This document shows, piece by piece, positions 15,601-24,093 of a stretch of DNA of 64,000 bases. Below the pieces are notes generated by a model. The model had not been told where the DNA came from. It did not search any database and saw only the letters and a list, made by a program, of their open reading frames with translations. The stretch is taken from positions 248,001-312,000 of the forward strand of contig NZ_JAAAWO010000003.1 in the NCBI RefSeq assembly GCF_010500895.1, written 5' to 3'. This DNA is from Alteromonas genovensis. GTDB taxonomy: Bacteria; Pseudomonadota; Gammaproteobacteria; Enterobacterales; Alteromonadaceae. The position numbers and the translations under genes were made by a program. The first letter of the stretch is position 1. Each line of letters starts with the position of its first letter.

Positions 15601-16944
15601 GGCACCTACGAGGCCTTTAATAGGGTCTGCGTCAGGTGCATCTAAAGGGGCTGTGACTGGGAGAATGATGGGGCGCTCGAGCACGCCGCTTTGCGCGTAG
15701 TCATCAAAGCCAGCGAACACTGACTCTGACACCTGCTCGAGCTGCTGCTCGCTCACCTGCCATTTAAAAATTTCTGCATTCGCATTTACTATGAGCACAT
15801 CGCCATTTTCATCAAGCTCAATACCGTTTGGCGCAACCAACGACTCGCTGTTGATCAGTTTCACATTTCGACGGGGCGACAGCTTAAAAATGCCGTGCAC
15901 TTCGCTCGTTACCCATTTTGTGTGACTTTTATCTTCAAAGATTATCCTCAGGCCGTTGTCATAGCCAAAATCCATTTTTTCTACCGTATTTTTGCTACCC
16001 GTATGGCGATACAACCCATTGGTTGAAACAAACCACACATCGCCCTGATGATCTTCAATCATCGAGTTTACCTGCCCCAAGGATCTCCCATCTTTTGTAA
16101 GCTGCGCAGTAAAGCGACCTGTTTGAGGTGAAAACAGAAAAGGGCCTTCCTGGGTAGCAACATAAAATTGTCCAGAACTTGTCATTAGCAAACTTCGGAT
16201 TTCATTTGCTCCTGTGGCAGTTTTATTGTCTACATCGGGGAAATAATGTGTGGCAGTAAGCGTGGTTTTATTGAGTAAATTCAAGCCATAGCTTGTTGCT
16301 ATCCAAAGGGATTCTTCATCGCTATCGATGATGTCCCAAATACGATTATGCGATAAGCCGGTGCTCTCTCCCTCTTCCTCTCCCTCTTCTTTTTTTAGAA
16401 TCCGCTGAAACGCATTATCACCAAGATATTTATTAAGCCCTCTGTTATAAGTTCCTAGCCAGATAGTGCCGGTGCTGTCATGAAACAGAGACTGAATGCG
16501 ATTTGAAGAAAGCGACGTTACATTGTTAGGGTCATTGCTAAATCGTTGAAATTTTCCTGTTGCTGGGTCGTATTTATTTGCACCTCCTCCCCACGTACCT
16601 ACCCAGATATTGCCATCCTTATCGAGCATAAGGTTACCGGCATCATTGTGTGATAGGCCTTGTGCTTCCCCTAGGTTTGACTCAAACAGTCTGACTTTAT
16701 TTCCGTCATAGCGCATTACGCCATTTTCGGCTGTGCCAAACCACAAAAAGCCCTGCTGGTCTTGAATGATTGAGTAAATTTCGGAGGATACGAAACCGTC
16801 ATTGGCCGTGAGTTGATCAACGGTGTATTCATTGATTAGCTCATCCGAGCCTGATGAGTGCCCCTTAGACACACAAAGAAAAAACACCAATATTGCTGTA
16901 AAAGCCCGCAAAAAAAAAGCTTGATGGGTCGTCATTTTTCGCAA
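12607..16944 (-). CDS. Hybrid two-component sensor histidine kinase with beta-propeller sensor and two receiver domains
   Basis: This 1445-residue protein has a signal/anchor segment at the N-terminus. A large periplasmic propeller built of reg_prop repeats follows (residues about 40-700, recurring LWIGTxxGLxRY-type strands), then a Y_Y_Y domain (about 740-805) and a membrane helix at about 814-834. After that come a coiled coil, a HisKA domain with His893 in MSHEIRTPINGVIGML, a HATPase domain (NLLSNAVKF, DTGIGI, GTGLGL), receiver 1 with Asp1183 (FIDKDIPDM) and receiver 2 with Asp1371 (VMDCQMPEMDG). No Hpt or AraC domain follows, so an external phosphotransfer partner is needed. Proteins of this architecture sense saccharides in Bacteroidetes, but the ligand here is unknown. 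The linker between the receivers (about 1270-1305) is a run of five-residue repeats. It stands alone on the minus strand. Confidence 0.93.
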   Translation of the reverse strand: MRKMTTHQAFFLRAFTAILVFFLCVSKGHSSGSDELINEYTVDQLTANDGFVSSEIYSIIQDQQGFLWFGTAENGVMRYDGNKVRLFESNLGEAQGLSHNDAGNLMLDKDGNIWVGTWGGGANKYDPATGKFQRFSNDPNNVTSLSSNRIQSLFHDSTGTIWLGTYNRGLNKYLGDNAFQRILKKEEGEEEGESTGLSHNRIWDIIDSDEESLWIATSYGLNLLNKTTLTATHYFPDVDNKTATGANEIRSLLMTSSGQFYVATQEGPFLFSPQTGRFTAQLTKDGRSLGQVNSMIEDHQGDVWFVSTNGLYRHTGSKNTVEKMDFGYDNGLRIIFEDKSHTKWVTSEVHGIFKLSPRRNVKLINSESLVAPNGIELDENGDVLIVNANAEIFKWQVSEQQLEQVSESVFAGFDDYAQSGVLERPIILPVTAPLDAPDADPIKGLVGADMLWVAQDDYLAKFNRKTGEIQRIEYPKEDSEYRHFREFRALEVDDEGNLWIGTYKNGVYVYNVRNKTFKHLTQRDGLPHPEIHTIFKERNGNMWVGTGKGVSRWQKGGKHFDAFSTAKQDETLLGSIVEDIHQSANGDIWVATQKGLNRYLPDTQSFKQFSEQEGLPATLIRAMANGDNGKLWLTTNKGIFLYDPTEQSASNYTRSTTPTGKNYYANSLVNSAHGTLFTSSQRGIEYFSDEEEQQQLLDAAIVLTGFNIMGEKADTNTPLSYLTDVYLSYEDYFFSFEFALLDYSSQTKPHFAYKLEGYDEQWIDIGSYNNVSFTNLNGGDYTLRVKALKPNGQWSEEQLAVNLHVEKVPWKTWWAYAFYCLLLVGLVLLVIYLRTRLHQSEIIKQKRFVQALEQQVSEKTASLEGQAHQLKAALKEAEEATKLKSEFLANMSHEIRTPINGVIGMLGLLKNSGLNTQQAHRVNIANSSAKSLLVLINDILDFSKIEADKLEIESVDFDLRGLIEELAYSIAHTAQEKGLEVVVDLAQVTISKVNSDPNRIKQIFTNLLSNAVKFTEQGELSIVAELLPAKEEGKLVMRCAISDTGIGIEKRKLASLFDAFTQVDASTTRRYGGTGLGLTITKKLCELLGGEITVTSELGEGSCFVVTCEVNKVNDAQPISARKTSTNLHCLVVDDNRANRKALERQFTVWGITTSVANSARSALEQYENTVNSVKPITTIFIDKDIPDMPFDTFCTTLRDDERFRDIRVVTMTSLKDISSAEQNHALGVFASFPKPLSTNDFKSVLEDSSSIDDSHNPKCESTQTSERGTLAVEADGVEKSTFKTDAFETDTFDINTFDIDTFENKQEPSQSSLSSTRVLLVEDNTINQMVATSVMESEGFQVDVASNGKEALELLQQCGEDSVYSLIVMDCQMPEMDGFEATRQIRRGVGGRQYREVPIIAMTANAMKSDKEMCLQAGMDDFLTKPIEHTVVISTLRKWLKKPN
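13032..13136 (-). repeat. 15-bp tandem repeats encoding the inter-receiver linker of the hybrid kinase
   Basis: Seven imperfect 15-base units begin at 13032 and end at 13136, with core TTTCAAAAGTATCAA. On the minus strand they encode pentads such as FETDT, FDINT and FDIDT. The period is a multiple of three, so unit number can change without a frameshift. Confidence 0.75.
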
Positions 16945-17108
16945 ATGTACGCTCTCTTAATCTGGCATGCGAGCTGAATTCTAATGCTAAAAAGATACTC
17001 TATTTTGCTCCCAGTTTCCATGCTACCAAAGGTGAATTTCCTTTCGTACACACAATGCAAATGACATGAGCCGTTGTAACAAGCAGCAATAGGGCGTATT
17101 GATCTTTA

Positions 17109-17642
17109 CTAGGTGGTATATACCAATACCAATTCTTGAAAGACGCTGTCTTTATACTCAAGCTCGTGGCTGTAGGACATTCCTAGCTTTTTCATGATAT
17201 TAATAGAGGCAGTGTTGTCTGGATTGGCGATTGCAGAAAACTTATCGATACCGAGGTCATATAAATTTTCCTTTATGGCATTTGCCGCTTCTGTGGCGTA
17301 TCCCTTACCCCAGCTACTTCGTTTAAAACGCCAGCCTAATTCTATATTGTCGCTTTCAGGCGCGTTAGTGAAGAAACCGAAAGGCCTTACTAAAATCCAG
17401 CCGATGCTTTCCTTGTTATCTTGCCTTTCTACCCGCCACAATCCCCAACCAAAAGCAGGGTTAGAATACGCTTGAAATCGAGGAACAAAGATATTTTGAA
17501 TGTCATCTTTAGAAGATTTTTTACCACCGTTGATAAACTTCATAACCAGTTCATCTTGGTCTAATTCCCACAGAAAATCAGCATCTGCTTCGGTTATGTA
17601 GTGGTAGGAAAGACGTGCACTATCCCTGATTTGCATATACAT
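17109..17642 (-). CDS. GNAT family N-acetyltransferase (RimJ/RimL-like)
   Basis: This 177-residue cytoplasmic enzyme resembles the RimJ/RimL branch of the GNAT superfamily, which transfers acetyl from acetyl-CoA to an amino group of a protein or small molecule. Supporting motifs are the N-terminal LSYHYITEADADFLWEL, the central GWILVRPFGF and NIELGWRFKRSSWGKGYATEAA, which holds the acetyl-CoA pyrophosphate loop (SSWGKGYA). The C-terminal FSAIANPDNTASINIMKKLGM is the usual motif B. It is a single gene, and the substrate is unknown. Confidence 0.85.
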   Translation of the reverse strand: MYMQIRDSARLSYHYITEADADFLWELDQDELVMKFINGGKKSSKDDIQNIFVPRFQAYSNPAFGWGLWRVERQDNKESIGWILVRPFGFFTNAPESDNIELGWRFKRSSWGKGYATEAANAIKENLYDLGIDKFSAIANPDNTASINIMKKLGMSYSHELEYKDSVFQELVLVYTT

Positions 17643-17795
17643 CCTTTTCTCTTATTATTTTTTTGAATATATCTTATTTTTGTCATTATCCAAATAAATT
17701 TTTATGCACAATGAGGATTGTTTTCTTTTTAACCGCGCTAGGTTGATCCATCGCAATTATCCCCCACCTTTCGAGCAAAAACTCACTAAATAAAT

Positions 17796-18764
17796 CTATC
17801 CACCCAACATAGCTAAGTGTTTAGTGGCACCGGTTTTCCCTTCATGCAAATAATGAGTTGCATGTTTTGTTCCTAAAGCATGTTTCAGAAATGTCACTAC
17901 CTCCTGCACATCTCCTTTAGCCAGTAGGTCGCGCATATCAATACCGTTTTCACTGAATAAACAAAGGTGAAGTTTACCGGGAGCAGATACACGCAGTCTG
18001 TTACACGTTTTACAAAAATCCTTGCTGTAAGGCATGATGAGCCCTATTTTGCCCGCGTAGTCGGGGTGATAAAACTCTTGTGCAGGGCCCGCGTCTTTTC
18101 TCGGAACAATTGGCTGCCAGCCCATATTTTCTAGGGTTGTTTTTAAAGGTGAGCCACTTTGGTGCTGTTTACTGAAAAATTGAGAAAGATCCCCTGTTTC
18201 CATTAGCTCAATAAAGCGAAGAGTAACTGGCATATCTTTAAGCCATGATAAGAAACGCTGTAGCCGACTGTCTGAAAAATCATTCAATAATACTGAATTT
18301 ACTTTTACCTCTAGTTTGGCGCTGACCGCGGCATCTAACCCTCTCAATACCGACTTCAATTTGTCTTGCCCAGTAATAGCAGCAAACTGCCTGGGGTCGA
18401 GGCTGTCTATGCTTACGTTAACCTGATCAAGGCCCGCTTGTTTCCACTGAGATGCGTATTTTTCCATACGCGCGCCATGGGTTGTCATCGCGACTCTTTC
18501 TATGCCTGGCGTATTGGCGGTGAGTTGAAGAATATCAATAAAGTCACGCCTTAAGGTGGGCTCTCCGCCAGTGAGGCGTACCTTTGAAGTGCCCAAGCTA
18601 GCGAAAGCTTGCAATAAAGTGTCAATTTCAGATAGTGACATAAACTGATCGCTCGAAGGGCCATCATAGCCATCGGGCAAGCAATACTGACAACGGAAGT
18701 TACATGCTTCGGTTACCGATAAACGTAAATAATGAAACTGTCTTCCGAAACTATCTTCTAGCAA
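17796..18764 (-). CDS. moaA: GTP 3',8-cyclase MoaA, molybdenum cofactor biosynthesis
   Basis: This 322-residue radical SAM enzyme converts GTP to 3',8-cyclo-dihydro-GTP, the first step of molybdopterin synthesis. The N-terminal radical SAM cluster is ACNFRCQYC (Cys21, Cys25, Cys28). The C-terminal second cluster is supplied by FCKTCNRLRVSAPGKLHLCLF. VRLTGGEPTLRRDF is the SAM-contacting GGEP motif. The chain ends in the GG that is required in MoaA. No other moa gene lies nearby, so the rest of the pathway must be elsewhere on the chromosome. Confidence 0.95.
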   Translation of the reverse strand: MLEDSFGRQFHYLRLSVTEACNFRCQYCLPDGYDGPSSDQFMSLSEIDTLLQAFASLGTSKVRLTGGEPTLRRDFIDILQLTANTPGIERVAMTTHGARMEKYASQWKQAGLDQVNVSIDSLDPRQFAAITGQDKLKSVLRGLDAAVSAKLEVKVNSVLLNDFSDSRLQRFLSWLKDMPVTLRFIELMETGDLSQFFSKQHQSGSPLKTTLENMGWQPIVPRKDAGPAQEFYHPDYAGKIGLIMPYSKDFCKTCNRLRVSAPGKLHLCLFSENGIDMRDLLAKGDVQEVVTFLKHALGTKHATHYLHEGKTGATKHLAMLGG

Positions 18765-19095
18765 ACTAACTCCTAATGCTTTTATTGCATCTTTACCAAC
18801 AACCTACTCTGGTAAGATACAACGATGAAAAAACTTACACCTACGTGTATTGCTATATCTTATTCGCCAATTGGCTTCTTATATACTCTACACTGCCGTT
18901 ACTTTACACTACCAACAGCGTATATAAATAGTGAAGCGCTTTTCTTTACATTAAATGAGACCGACATAATCTTAGAATCATTTCATCTCGTACTGTTAAG
19001 CTACGTATTATTAAGTCACTAAAGCGCCTTTGTAACATGTGTTTTGATGTTATTGGCTTACATAGAAGCAAATTTGGACGTTACTGCAGTATAAA
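18765..19095. other. Divergent intergenic region between moaA and the ABC exporter
   Basis: These 331 AT-rich bases must hold the promoters of both genes. I find no molybdenum riboswitch pattern that I could defend. A 65-codon open frame inside it has no convincing ribosome site. Confidence 0.5.
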
Positions 19096-20886
19096 ATGAG
19101 AAAAAATCGCTTACCTATTAATGATGATGAGCCCGTAAAATGGCAAGTGTTGTCCCAGCTCGTTCCCTATCTTTTTGAATTTAAACAACGCGTCGGACTG
19201 GCTATTCTATGCTTAGTGGCTGCAAAGCTTGCCAGCATCGGGCTTCCTTACGTATTGAAGTACACTGTAGACAGTCTCAATGGCGATCTTGCCACCCTTG
19301 CCATGGCCGTTCCCATCAGCTTGATTGTGGCCTATGGGGTACTTAGGCTGCTCAATGTACTGCTGGGGGAAGTGCGCGATACCTTATTTGGTAGAGTCAC
19401 TGAACGCGCGATGAGACGCGTGGGCCTCAAAGTATTTAAACACCTTCATAATTTAGATTTGGGTTTTCATTTAAATCGCAGAACAGGTGGCCTGTCTCGG
19501 GATATAGAGAGGGGTACAAACGGCATTAGTTTCTTAATGCGTTTTATGGTGTTCAACATAGTGCCAACGCTGTTAGAAATAAGCCTTGTCGTAGGCCTTC
19601 TTCTGTTTCAATTCGGTATCTCTTTTGCTCTGATTATCGTTATGAGTGTAGTGATTTACGTGGGCTTTTCCATGAAAGCTACCGATTGGCGAACCCAGTT
19701 TGTGAAACAAATGAACGAAGCCGATTCCACCACAAATTCGCGGGCGGTAGATAGTCTACTGAACTTTGAAACCGTGAAATACTTTAATAATGAGCGTTTC
19801 GAAGCCAATCGCTACGATGAAGATTTAGCAGCGTGGGAAGTAGCCCGTCGACGAAATAGACTATCCCTTTTTACCCTTAATGCTGGGCAAGCGAGTATTA
19901 TCGCCGTTGCCATGACCGCAATGATGGCCAATGCGGCGCTAGGCGTATTAAACGAGGAAATGACCATTGGTGATTTTGTCCTGATTAACGCGTTCACCAT
20001 GCAAATTTTTATGCCCCTTAACTTCCTTGGCTTTGTGTATAGAGAGATTCGGGGCAGCCTTGCCAATATTGACAAGCTATTTAATTTACTCGCGCAAGTA
20101 CCTAAAATTAAAGATACTGAGAATGCAGAGACATTAAAGACAACAAACCCTACCGTCAGCTTCAAAGACGTGCATTTTTCTTACGGCGAAAAACGCAAAA
20201 TACTCAGCGGCATCACCTTTACTGTGCCTGCCGGTAAAAAGATTGCAGTGGTTGGTGCAAGTGGTGCCGGTAAGTCGACTATTATGAAATTACTGTTTCG
20301 CTTTTATGAGCCAAATGAAGGCAAAATATTCATAGACGGCAAAGACATTAAGCAGCTCTCACAGGATAGTCTTCGAGCTCACATTGGCATAGTGCCCCAA
20401 GACACTGTGCTTTTTAATACTTCGTTAAAAGAGAATATTCGTTACGGCAACCCCAAAGCCACTGATGACGAAATTAGCCAGGTTATTAAACTTGCCCACC
20501 TTGAAGCCTTTATCGAGAAGTTGCCAGAGGGACTCGAGACAACCGTTGGCGAGAGAGGTTTAAAGCTCTCTGGTGGCGAGAAACAGCGCGTGGCCATTGC
20601 TAGAGCCCTGCTGAAAGGTGCGTCTATTATGATTTTCGATGAAGCGACAAGTTCATTAGACAGTGCCTCTGAAAAGGCTATTCTCTCAGCTTTGCGCGAT
20701 GCCGCTAAAGGCCATACTAGCCTTGTTATTGCCCATCGATTATCCACTATTATTGACGCCGATGAGATATTAGTGGTTAACGAGGGAGCCATTGTGGAGC
20801 AAGGCACACACGATGACCTGCTCGCAAAAGACGGCGAATATGCCTCATTGTGGCAAACGCAACAGCGTAACAAACTCGAGCCTTAA
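19096..20886 (+). CDS. ABC exporter of the Atm1/HMT1 (ABCB7) family
   Basis: This 596-residue half-transporter fuses a six-helix membrane domain (about residues 20-310) to an ATPase (about 340-590). The ATPase shows Walker A GASGAGKST (from Gly387), the Q-loop VPQDTVLF, the signature LSGGEKQRVAIARAL, Walker B IMIFDEATSSLD and the H-loop IAHRLST. The membrane half contains NSRAVDSLLNFETVKYFNNE, a hallmark of the Atm1/HMT1 group that exports glutathione- or persulfide-linked compounds linked to Fe-S and heavy-metal homeostasis. It works as a homodimer in the inner membrane. It is followed 22 bases later by a DUF3820 gene that may be cotranscribed. Confidence 0.9.
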   Translation: MRKNRLPINDDEPVKWQVLSQLVPYLFEFKQRVGLAILCLVAAKLASIGLPYVLKYTVDSLNGDLATLAMAVPISLIVAYGVLRLLNVLLGEVRDTLFGRVTERAMRRVGLKVFKHLHNLDLGFHLNRRTGGLSRDIERGTNGISFLMRFMVFNIVPTLLEISLVVGLLLFQFGISFALIIVMSVVIYVGFSMKATDWRTQFVKQMNEADSTTNSRAVDSLLNFETVKYFNNERFEANRYDEDLAAWEVARRRNRLSLFTLNAGQASIIAVAMTAMMANAALGVLNEEMTIGDFVLINAFTMQIFMPLNFLGFVYREIRGSLANIDKLFNLLAQVPKIKDTENAETLKTTNPTVSFKDVHFSYGEKRKILSGITFTVPAGKKIAVVGASGAGKSTIMKLLFRFYEPNEGKIFIDGKDIKQLSQDSLRAHIGIVPQDTVLFNTSLKENIRYGNPKATDDEISQVIKLAHLEAFIEKLPEGLETTVGERGLKLSGGEKQRVAIARALLKGASIMIFDEATSSLDSASEKAILSALRDAAKGHTSLVIAHRLSTIIDADEILVVNEGAIVEQGTHDDLLAKDGEYASLWQTQQRNKLEP

Positions 20887-20908
20887 CAACTGGATTTGAA
20901 ATTAACAT

Positions 20909-21124
20909 ATGGACCCGGAAAGCATAAAAGAAGCAATAAACCAAACTATGCCATTCGGTAAATACGCGGGAAGACGATTGTTTCATCTTCCCGAAACGTA
21001 CCTAGTTTGGTTTCACAAGCAAGGGTTTCCTAGCGGTAAATTGGGACAGCAACTTGCACTGATGTATGAAATTAAATTGAATGGCCTAGAATCTGTTGTC
21101 GAGCCTCTTCTTTATGATGATTAA
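20909..21124 (+). CDS. DUF3820 family small protein
   Basis: This 71-residue protein contains the DUF3820 pattern: TMPFGKYAGRRLFHLPETYLVWF, then GFPSGKLGQQLALMYEIKLNGL. Family members are small cytoplasmic proteins of uncertain function. Some have been annotated as quorum-sensing-regulated virulence factors, but that assignment is weak. The start ATG lies 22 bases after the exporter stop, so it is probably in the same transcript. Confidence 0.85.
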   Translation: MDPESIKEAINQTMPFGKYAGRRLFHLPETYLVWFHKQGFPSGKLGQQLALMYEIKLNGLESVVEPLLYDD

Positions 21125-21186
21125 GGCATTTAGACACAGCGTTTATATAAGGCTTACATCCAAAGAGCCGATATTAAGTATTATAA

Positions 21187-21254
21187 ATAAACAAGCCCTA
21201 CGAACAAACAAGCCCTTTGAATAAACAAGTACTATGAATAAACAAGCACTATGT
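21187..21254 (+). repeat. Four 17-bp tandem repeats abutting a start codon
   Basis: Units of ATAAACAAGCACTATGA type begin at 21187, 21204, 21221 and 21238. The last unit contains the ATG (21251) of the next gene. The third unit contains another ATG (21234) that opens an eight-codon frame ending at TAA 21258-21260. Confidence 0.85.
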
Positions 21255-21577
21255 CCGTAAGACCCCGTAAGCAAAGGCGAGGTGAAGTTAACGCCCGCAT
21301 TCTAAAAATACATGAGGCCATGGCAACAAAGGTACTCAATGACCCTGACTTACTTGATGGCGTGCGCGAAACCTTAGAGCAGCGCTACAACAATAGGCTC
21401 ATGCGTTACGGCAGCTATATGCTGTGGAGCAGTATTTTAGAAACCGTCAATAACCCTGAGCTATTTAAGTCTTTACTGCTTGCTGATGACGAGCGTACGG
21501 CGAACCTAAGAAGAGAAACCATATTTACAGGCGTGTTAAGCGAGGAAGAACGCCAGCATGTGCTGACAAGCGAATAG
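21251..21577 (+). CDS. Hypothetical protein
   Basis: This 108-residue basic-then-acidic protein of unknown family begins SVRPRKQRRGEVNARILKIHEAM. It is predicted to be mostly helical, with no signal peptide, membrane segment or cysteine. The ATG at 21251 lies inside the last unit of a 17-bp tandem repeat and has no clear ribosome site. A start further in (the ATG of MATKVL, residue 24) is possible. The region LEQRYNNRLMRYGSYMLWSSILETVNNPELF looks well folded and codon use resembles the neighbours, so I regard the gene as real but its exact start as uncertain. Confidence 0.6.
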   Translation: MSVRPRKQRRGEVNARILKIHEAMATKVLNDPDLLDGVRETLEQRYNNRLMRYGSYMLWSSILETVNNPELFKSLLLADDERTANLRRETIFTGVLSEEERQHVLTSE

Positions 21578-21886
21578 CATGGCGCTTATACCAGCCAGCA
21601 TAGATAGTAACCCACTCAGCGAGACTTAAAATATTCGTAATCGCGGCGTGTTACCGCAGGTGCGATGGCTCTCTATCAAGATGACACAACAAAGAATACG
21701 GACATTTTAAACTCGGCCTTCGGGAGGGTCTGGCAAGCGATACAAGAAAGTAAAACTCATAAAAAAGCGCTCGCATTACATTTGAATGTAAATATGAGCG
21801 CCTTTTTTGATTTGCGGCATAGCTTTTATGACAAGCTGAAACTTTATAAACTTTGGCTTTATAAACCTTGATTTACACGTCGAGAC
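21578..21886. other. Intergenic region with a bidirectional terminator
   Basis: These 309 bases lie between convergent genes. The only clear element is the hairpin at 21761-21808. A 68-codon open frame crossing the hairpin is not convincing. Confidence 0.55.
21761..21808. terminator. Bidirectional rho-independent terminator
   Basis: AAAAAAGCGCTCGCATTACATT pairs with AATGTAAATATGAGCGCCTTTTTT (with small mismatches), giving a long stem flanked by an A run and a T run. It separates the hypothetical gene on the plus strand from the DAHP synthase on the minus strand. Confidence 0.8.
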
Positions 21887-23230
21887 TTAAGCGTTGCGCA
21901 AATGATCAGCCACTAAAAACGCCATTTCCAATACCTGATCCGCATTTAAGCGAGGGTCGCATTGGGTTTTATAAGCTTGGGCTAAGTCTTCGTCACTTAT
22001 CTCGTAAGCGCCGCCCGTACACTCAGTTACGTGCTGACCCGTCATTTCTAAATGAATACCACCAGCATGAGTGCCTTCTGCTTCATGGGCTTGGAAAAAC
22101 TGCTTAATTTCGCGCAATATGGCGTCGAAATTACGAGTCTTGTAGCCAGAAGACGCAGAGAACGTATTGCCGTGCATAGGGTCTGAACTCCATACAACAT
22201 GACGACCTTCATTTTTCACTCTGCGCAGTAAGCGCGGAAGGTTATCGGCAAGGTTGTCAGCACCCATTCGCGTTATCAGTGTTAAACGACCCGGATCGTT
22301 TAGCGGGTTTAATGTATCGATGAGACGAATTAGTTCGTCTTCTTCCATACTTGGCCCTACTTTTACCCCAATAGGATTGTGAATTCCGCGGAAAAATTCA
22401 ATGTGCGCATGGTCAAGCTGACGCGTTCTTTCACCTATCCATACCATGTGCGCCGAGCAATCGTAAGGCTTTCCAGTTAGCGTGTCAGTGCGAGTTAGCG
22501 CTTGCTCGTAATTCAATAGCAGGGCTTCGTGAGATGTAAACAGCGATGTCTCGTGCAGCGTAGAACTCGAATTAGCATTAATACCAATAACATCCATAAA
22601 TTCCAATGAATCTTGAATGCGCGTGGCCATATCAGAATAACGTTCTTTTAGCGGACTATTTTCCACAAACGCCATGTTCCAACGATTCACTTCGTGAAGG
22701 TCTGCTAGCCCACCTTGCGCGAAGGCGCGTAATAAATTCAACGTAGAAGAACTGCGATGATACGCCTCTAGCAAACGGTTAGGGTCTGGACGACGCGCCG
22801 CCTCGGTAAACTCAAAATTGTTGATAATGTCACCGCGATAGCTTGGCAGTGTAACGCCATTTCGCGTTTCAAAATTTGAAGAGCGAGGCTTGGCGTACTG
22901 GCCAGCCATGCGAGCAACTTTGGTTACTGGGCAACGTCCCGCAAATGTGAGCACTATCGCCATTTGCAAAAGCACTTTAAACGTATCGCGAATTTTAGGT
23001 GCGTTGAATTCGTCAAACGACTCCGCGCAATCCCCGCCCTGCAATAAAAACCCTTTTCCTAGGCTCACTTCGCCAAGCTGACGACGAAGCTCTCTGGCCT
23101 CAGCAGCGAACACTAATGGAGGATAAGTACTAAGGGTCTGTTCAACATTGCTTAATAAGGCACTGTCTTCATATTCTGGCTGCTGCAGAATAGGTTTCTG
23201 CCTCCAGCTATCTACTTTCCATTCACTCAC
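21887..23230 (-). CDS. Class II 3-deoxy-7-phosphoheptulonate (DAHP) synthase
   Basis: This 447-residue enzyme condenses phosphoenolpyruvate with erythrose 4-phosphate, the first step of the shikimate pathway. It belongs to the class II (plant and mycobacterial) family, unrelated in sequence to AroF/G/H of enteric bacteria. Hallmarks are [15 protein letters not shown] near residue 70, [75 protein letters not shown] and [18 protein letters not shown], which together hold the metal Cys, His, Glu and Asp residues. It is a single gene with no adjacent aro genes. In some bacteria class II forms serve secondary metabolism, but nothing nearby suggests that here. Confidence 0.95.
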   Translation of the reverse strand: MSEWKVDSWRQKPILQQPEYEDSALLSNVEQTLSTYPPLVFAAEARELRRQLGEVSLGKGFLLQGGDCAESFDEFNAPKIRDTFKVLLQMAIVLTFAGRCPVTKVARMAGQYAKPRSSNFETRNGVTLPSYRGDIINNFEFTEAARRPDPNRLLEAYHRSSSTLNLLRAFAQGGLADLHEVNRWNMAFVENSPLKERYSDMATRIQDSLEFMDVIGINANSSSTLHETSLFTSHEALLLNYEQALTRTDTLTGKPYDCSAHMVWIGERTRQLDHAHIEFFRGIHNPIGVKVGPSMEEDELIRLIDTLNPLNDPGRLTLITRMGADNLADNLPRLLRRVKNEGRHVVWSSDPMHGNTFSASSGYKTRNFDAILREIKQFFQAHEAEGTHAGGIHLEMTGQHVTECTGGAYEISDEDLAQAYKTQCDPRLNADQVLEMAFLVADHLRNA

Positions 23231-23322
23231 CGGTACTCTCCTGAAAATATATCATCGTAAAGCTATGCATATAGGGGCATGCTTGCTGACGCTAAAAATT
23301 ATATTTGTATATTTTAACATAC

Positions 23323-24093
23323 TTATGGGAGGGTGATAGGCGCGCAAACTTGAATTTCTAGAAAGTTTTTCTTCTTGCTTATTAGAAAATGACACTCAAA
23401 TACGCGCTCTAAATTATGTTGGGTCGCCACTGAATGCGGCGCACCGCTAGCCACAATACGCCCCTTATTCATAAGCCACAGTGAAGTACTGTAGTTAGCA
23501 CTTAAAGCAATATCATGGGAACTCATAATAATGGTGTTGCCTTTAGCGCATAGAGCTTGGATAAGTGTAGCAACGGCGTATTGATGTCGAATGTCTAGCC
23601 CTTGCAGGGGTTCATCAAGAATGGCAATGCCTTCGCCGATTTCCAGCTGAGGCCAAATTTGCAGCAGTGCCCGACAAATCTCTACTCGCTGTCGCTCTCC
23701 TCCAGAAAGGTGCGTAAGGGGCTTGTAGAGAAATGACTTTACTTCAAGCGCACGTTCCAGCATAGCCGGAACAAGAAGGTTATCGCGATGACTGTGAGCA
23801 TAAAACGATAAATACTCACCCACACGTAAGGCAAAGTTCGACTCCAACTGTTGCGATAGCATGGTTCTCAGTGACGCTAACTCGGCAAGTGACCAGGTGC
23901 TTAGTGATTTATCGCACAGCACAACTTCCCCTTGCTCTGGAGCAATAAGACCGGCAATAACGGCCATCAACGAACTTTTTCCCGCACCGTTTGGGCCAAG
24001 AAGGTGTATGCACTCCCCTTTTACAGCATGCAGGGAATCTACTTGTAAGCGGTTGGAGAGACTAATACTGGTTAAATGCAGCACCGTACTCAT
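23323..24093 (-). CDS. btuD: Vitamin B12 ABC transporter ATP-binding protein BtuD
   Basis: This ATPase of about 256 residues energises an FecCD-type importer. It carries Walker A LLGPNGAGKSSL, a Q-loop in LSQQLESNF, signature LSGGERQRVEI, Walker B IAILDEPLQGLD and an H-loop SSHDIALS. I chose the ATG at 24093 (MSTVLHLTS) because it overlaps the btuC stop as ATGA, which implies translational coupling. The frame is open further upstream, but that part is only the alternate frame of btuC. The BtuD assignment rather than a siderophore ATPase rests on the length, the partner permease and general similarity. No btuF or btuB lies nearby. Confidence 0.83.
   Translation of the reverse strand: MSTVLHLTSISLSNRLQVDSLHAVKGECIHLLGPNGAGKSSLMAVIAGLIAPEQGEVVLCDKSLSTWSLAELASLRTMLSQQLESNFALRVGEYLSFYAHSHRDNLLVPAMLERALEVKSFLYKPLTHLSGGERQRVEICRALLQIWPQLEIGEGIAILDEPLQGLDIRHQYAVATLIQALCAKGNTIIMSSHDIALSANYSTSLWLMNKGRIVASGAPHSVATQHNLERVFECHFLISKKKNFLEIQVCAPITLP

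Noticed and set aside
18825..19022. A 65-codon frame upstream of the ABC exporter
   Set aside because: No clear ribosome site and no family signal. It lies where the divergent promoters should be.
21665..21871. A 68-codon plus-strand frame
   Set aside because: It runs through the bidirectional terminator hairpin.
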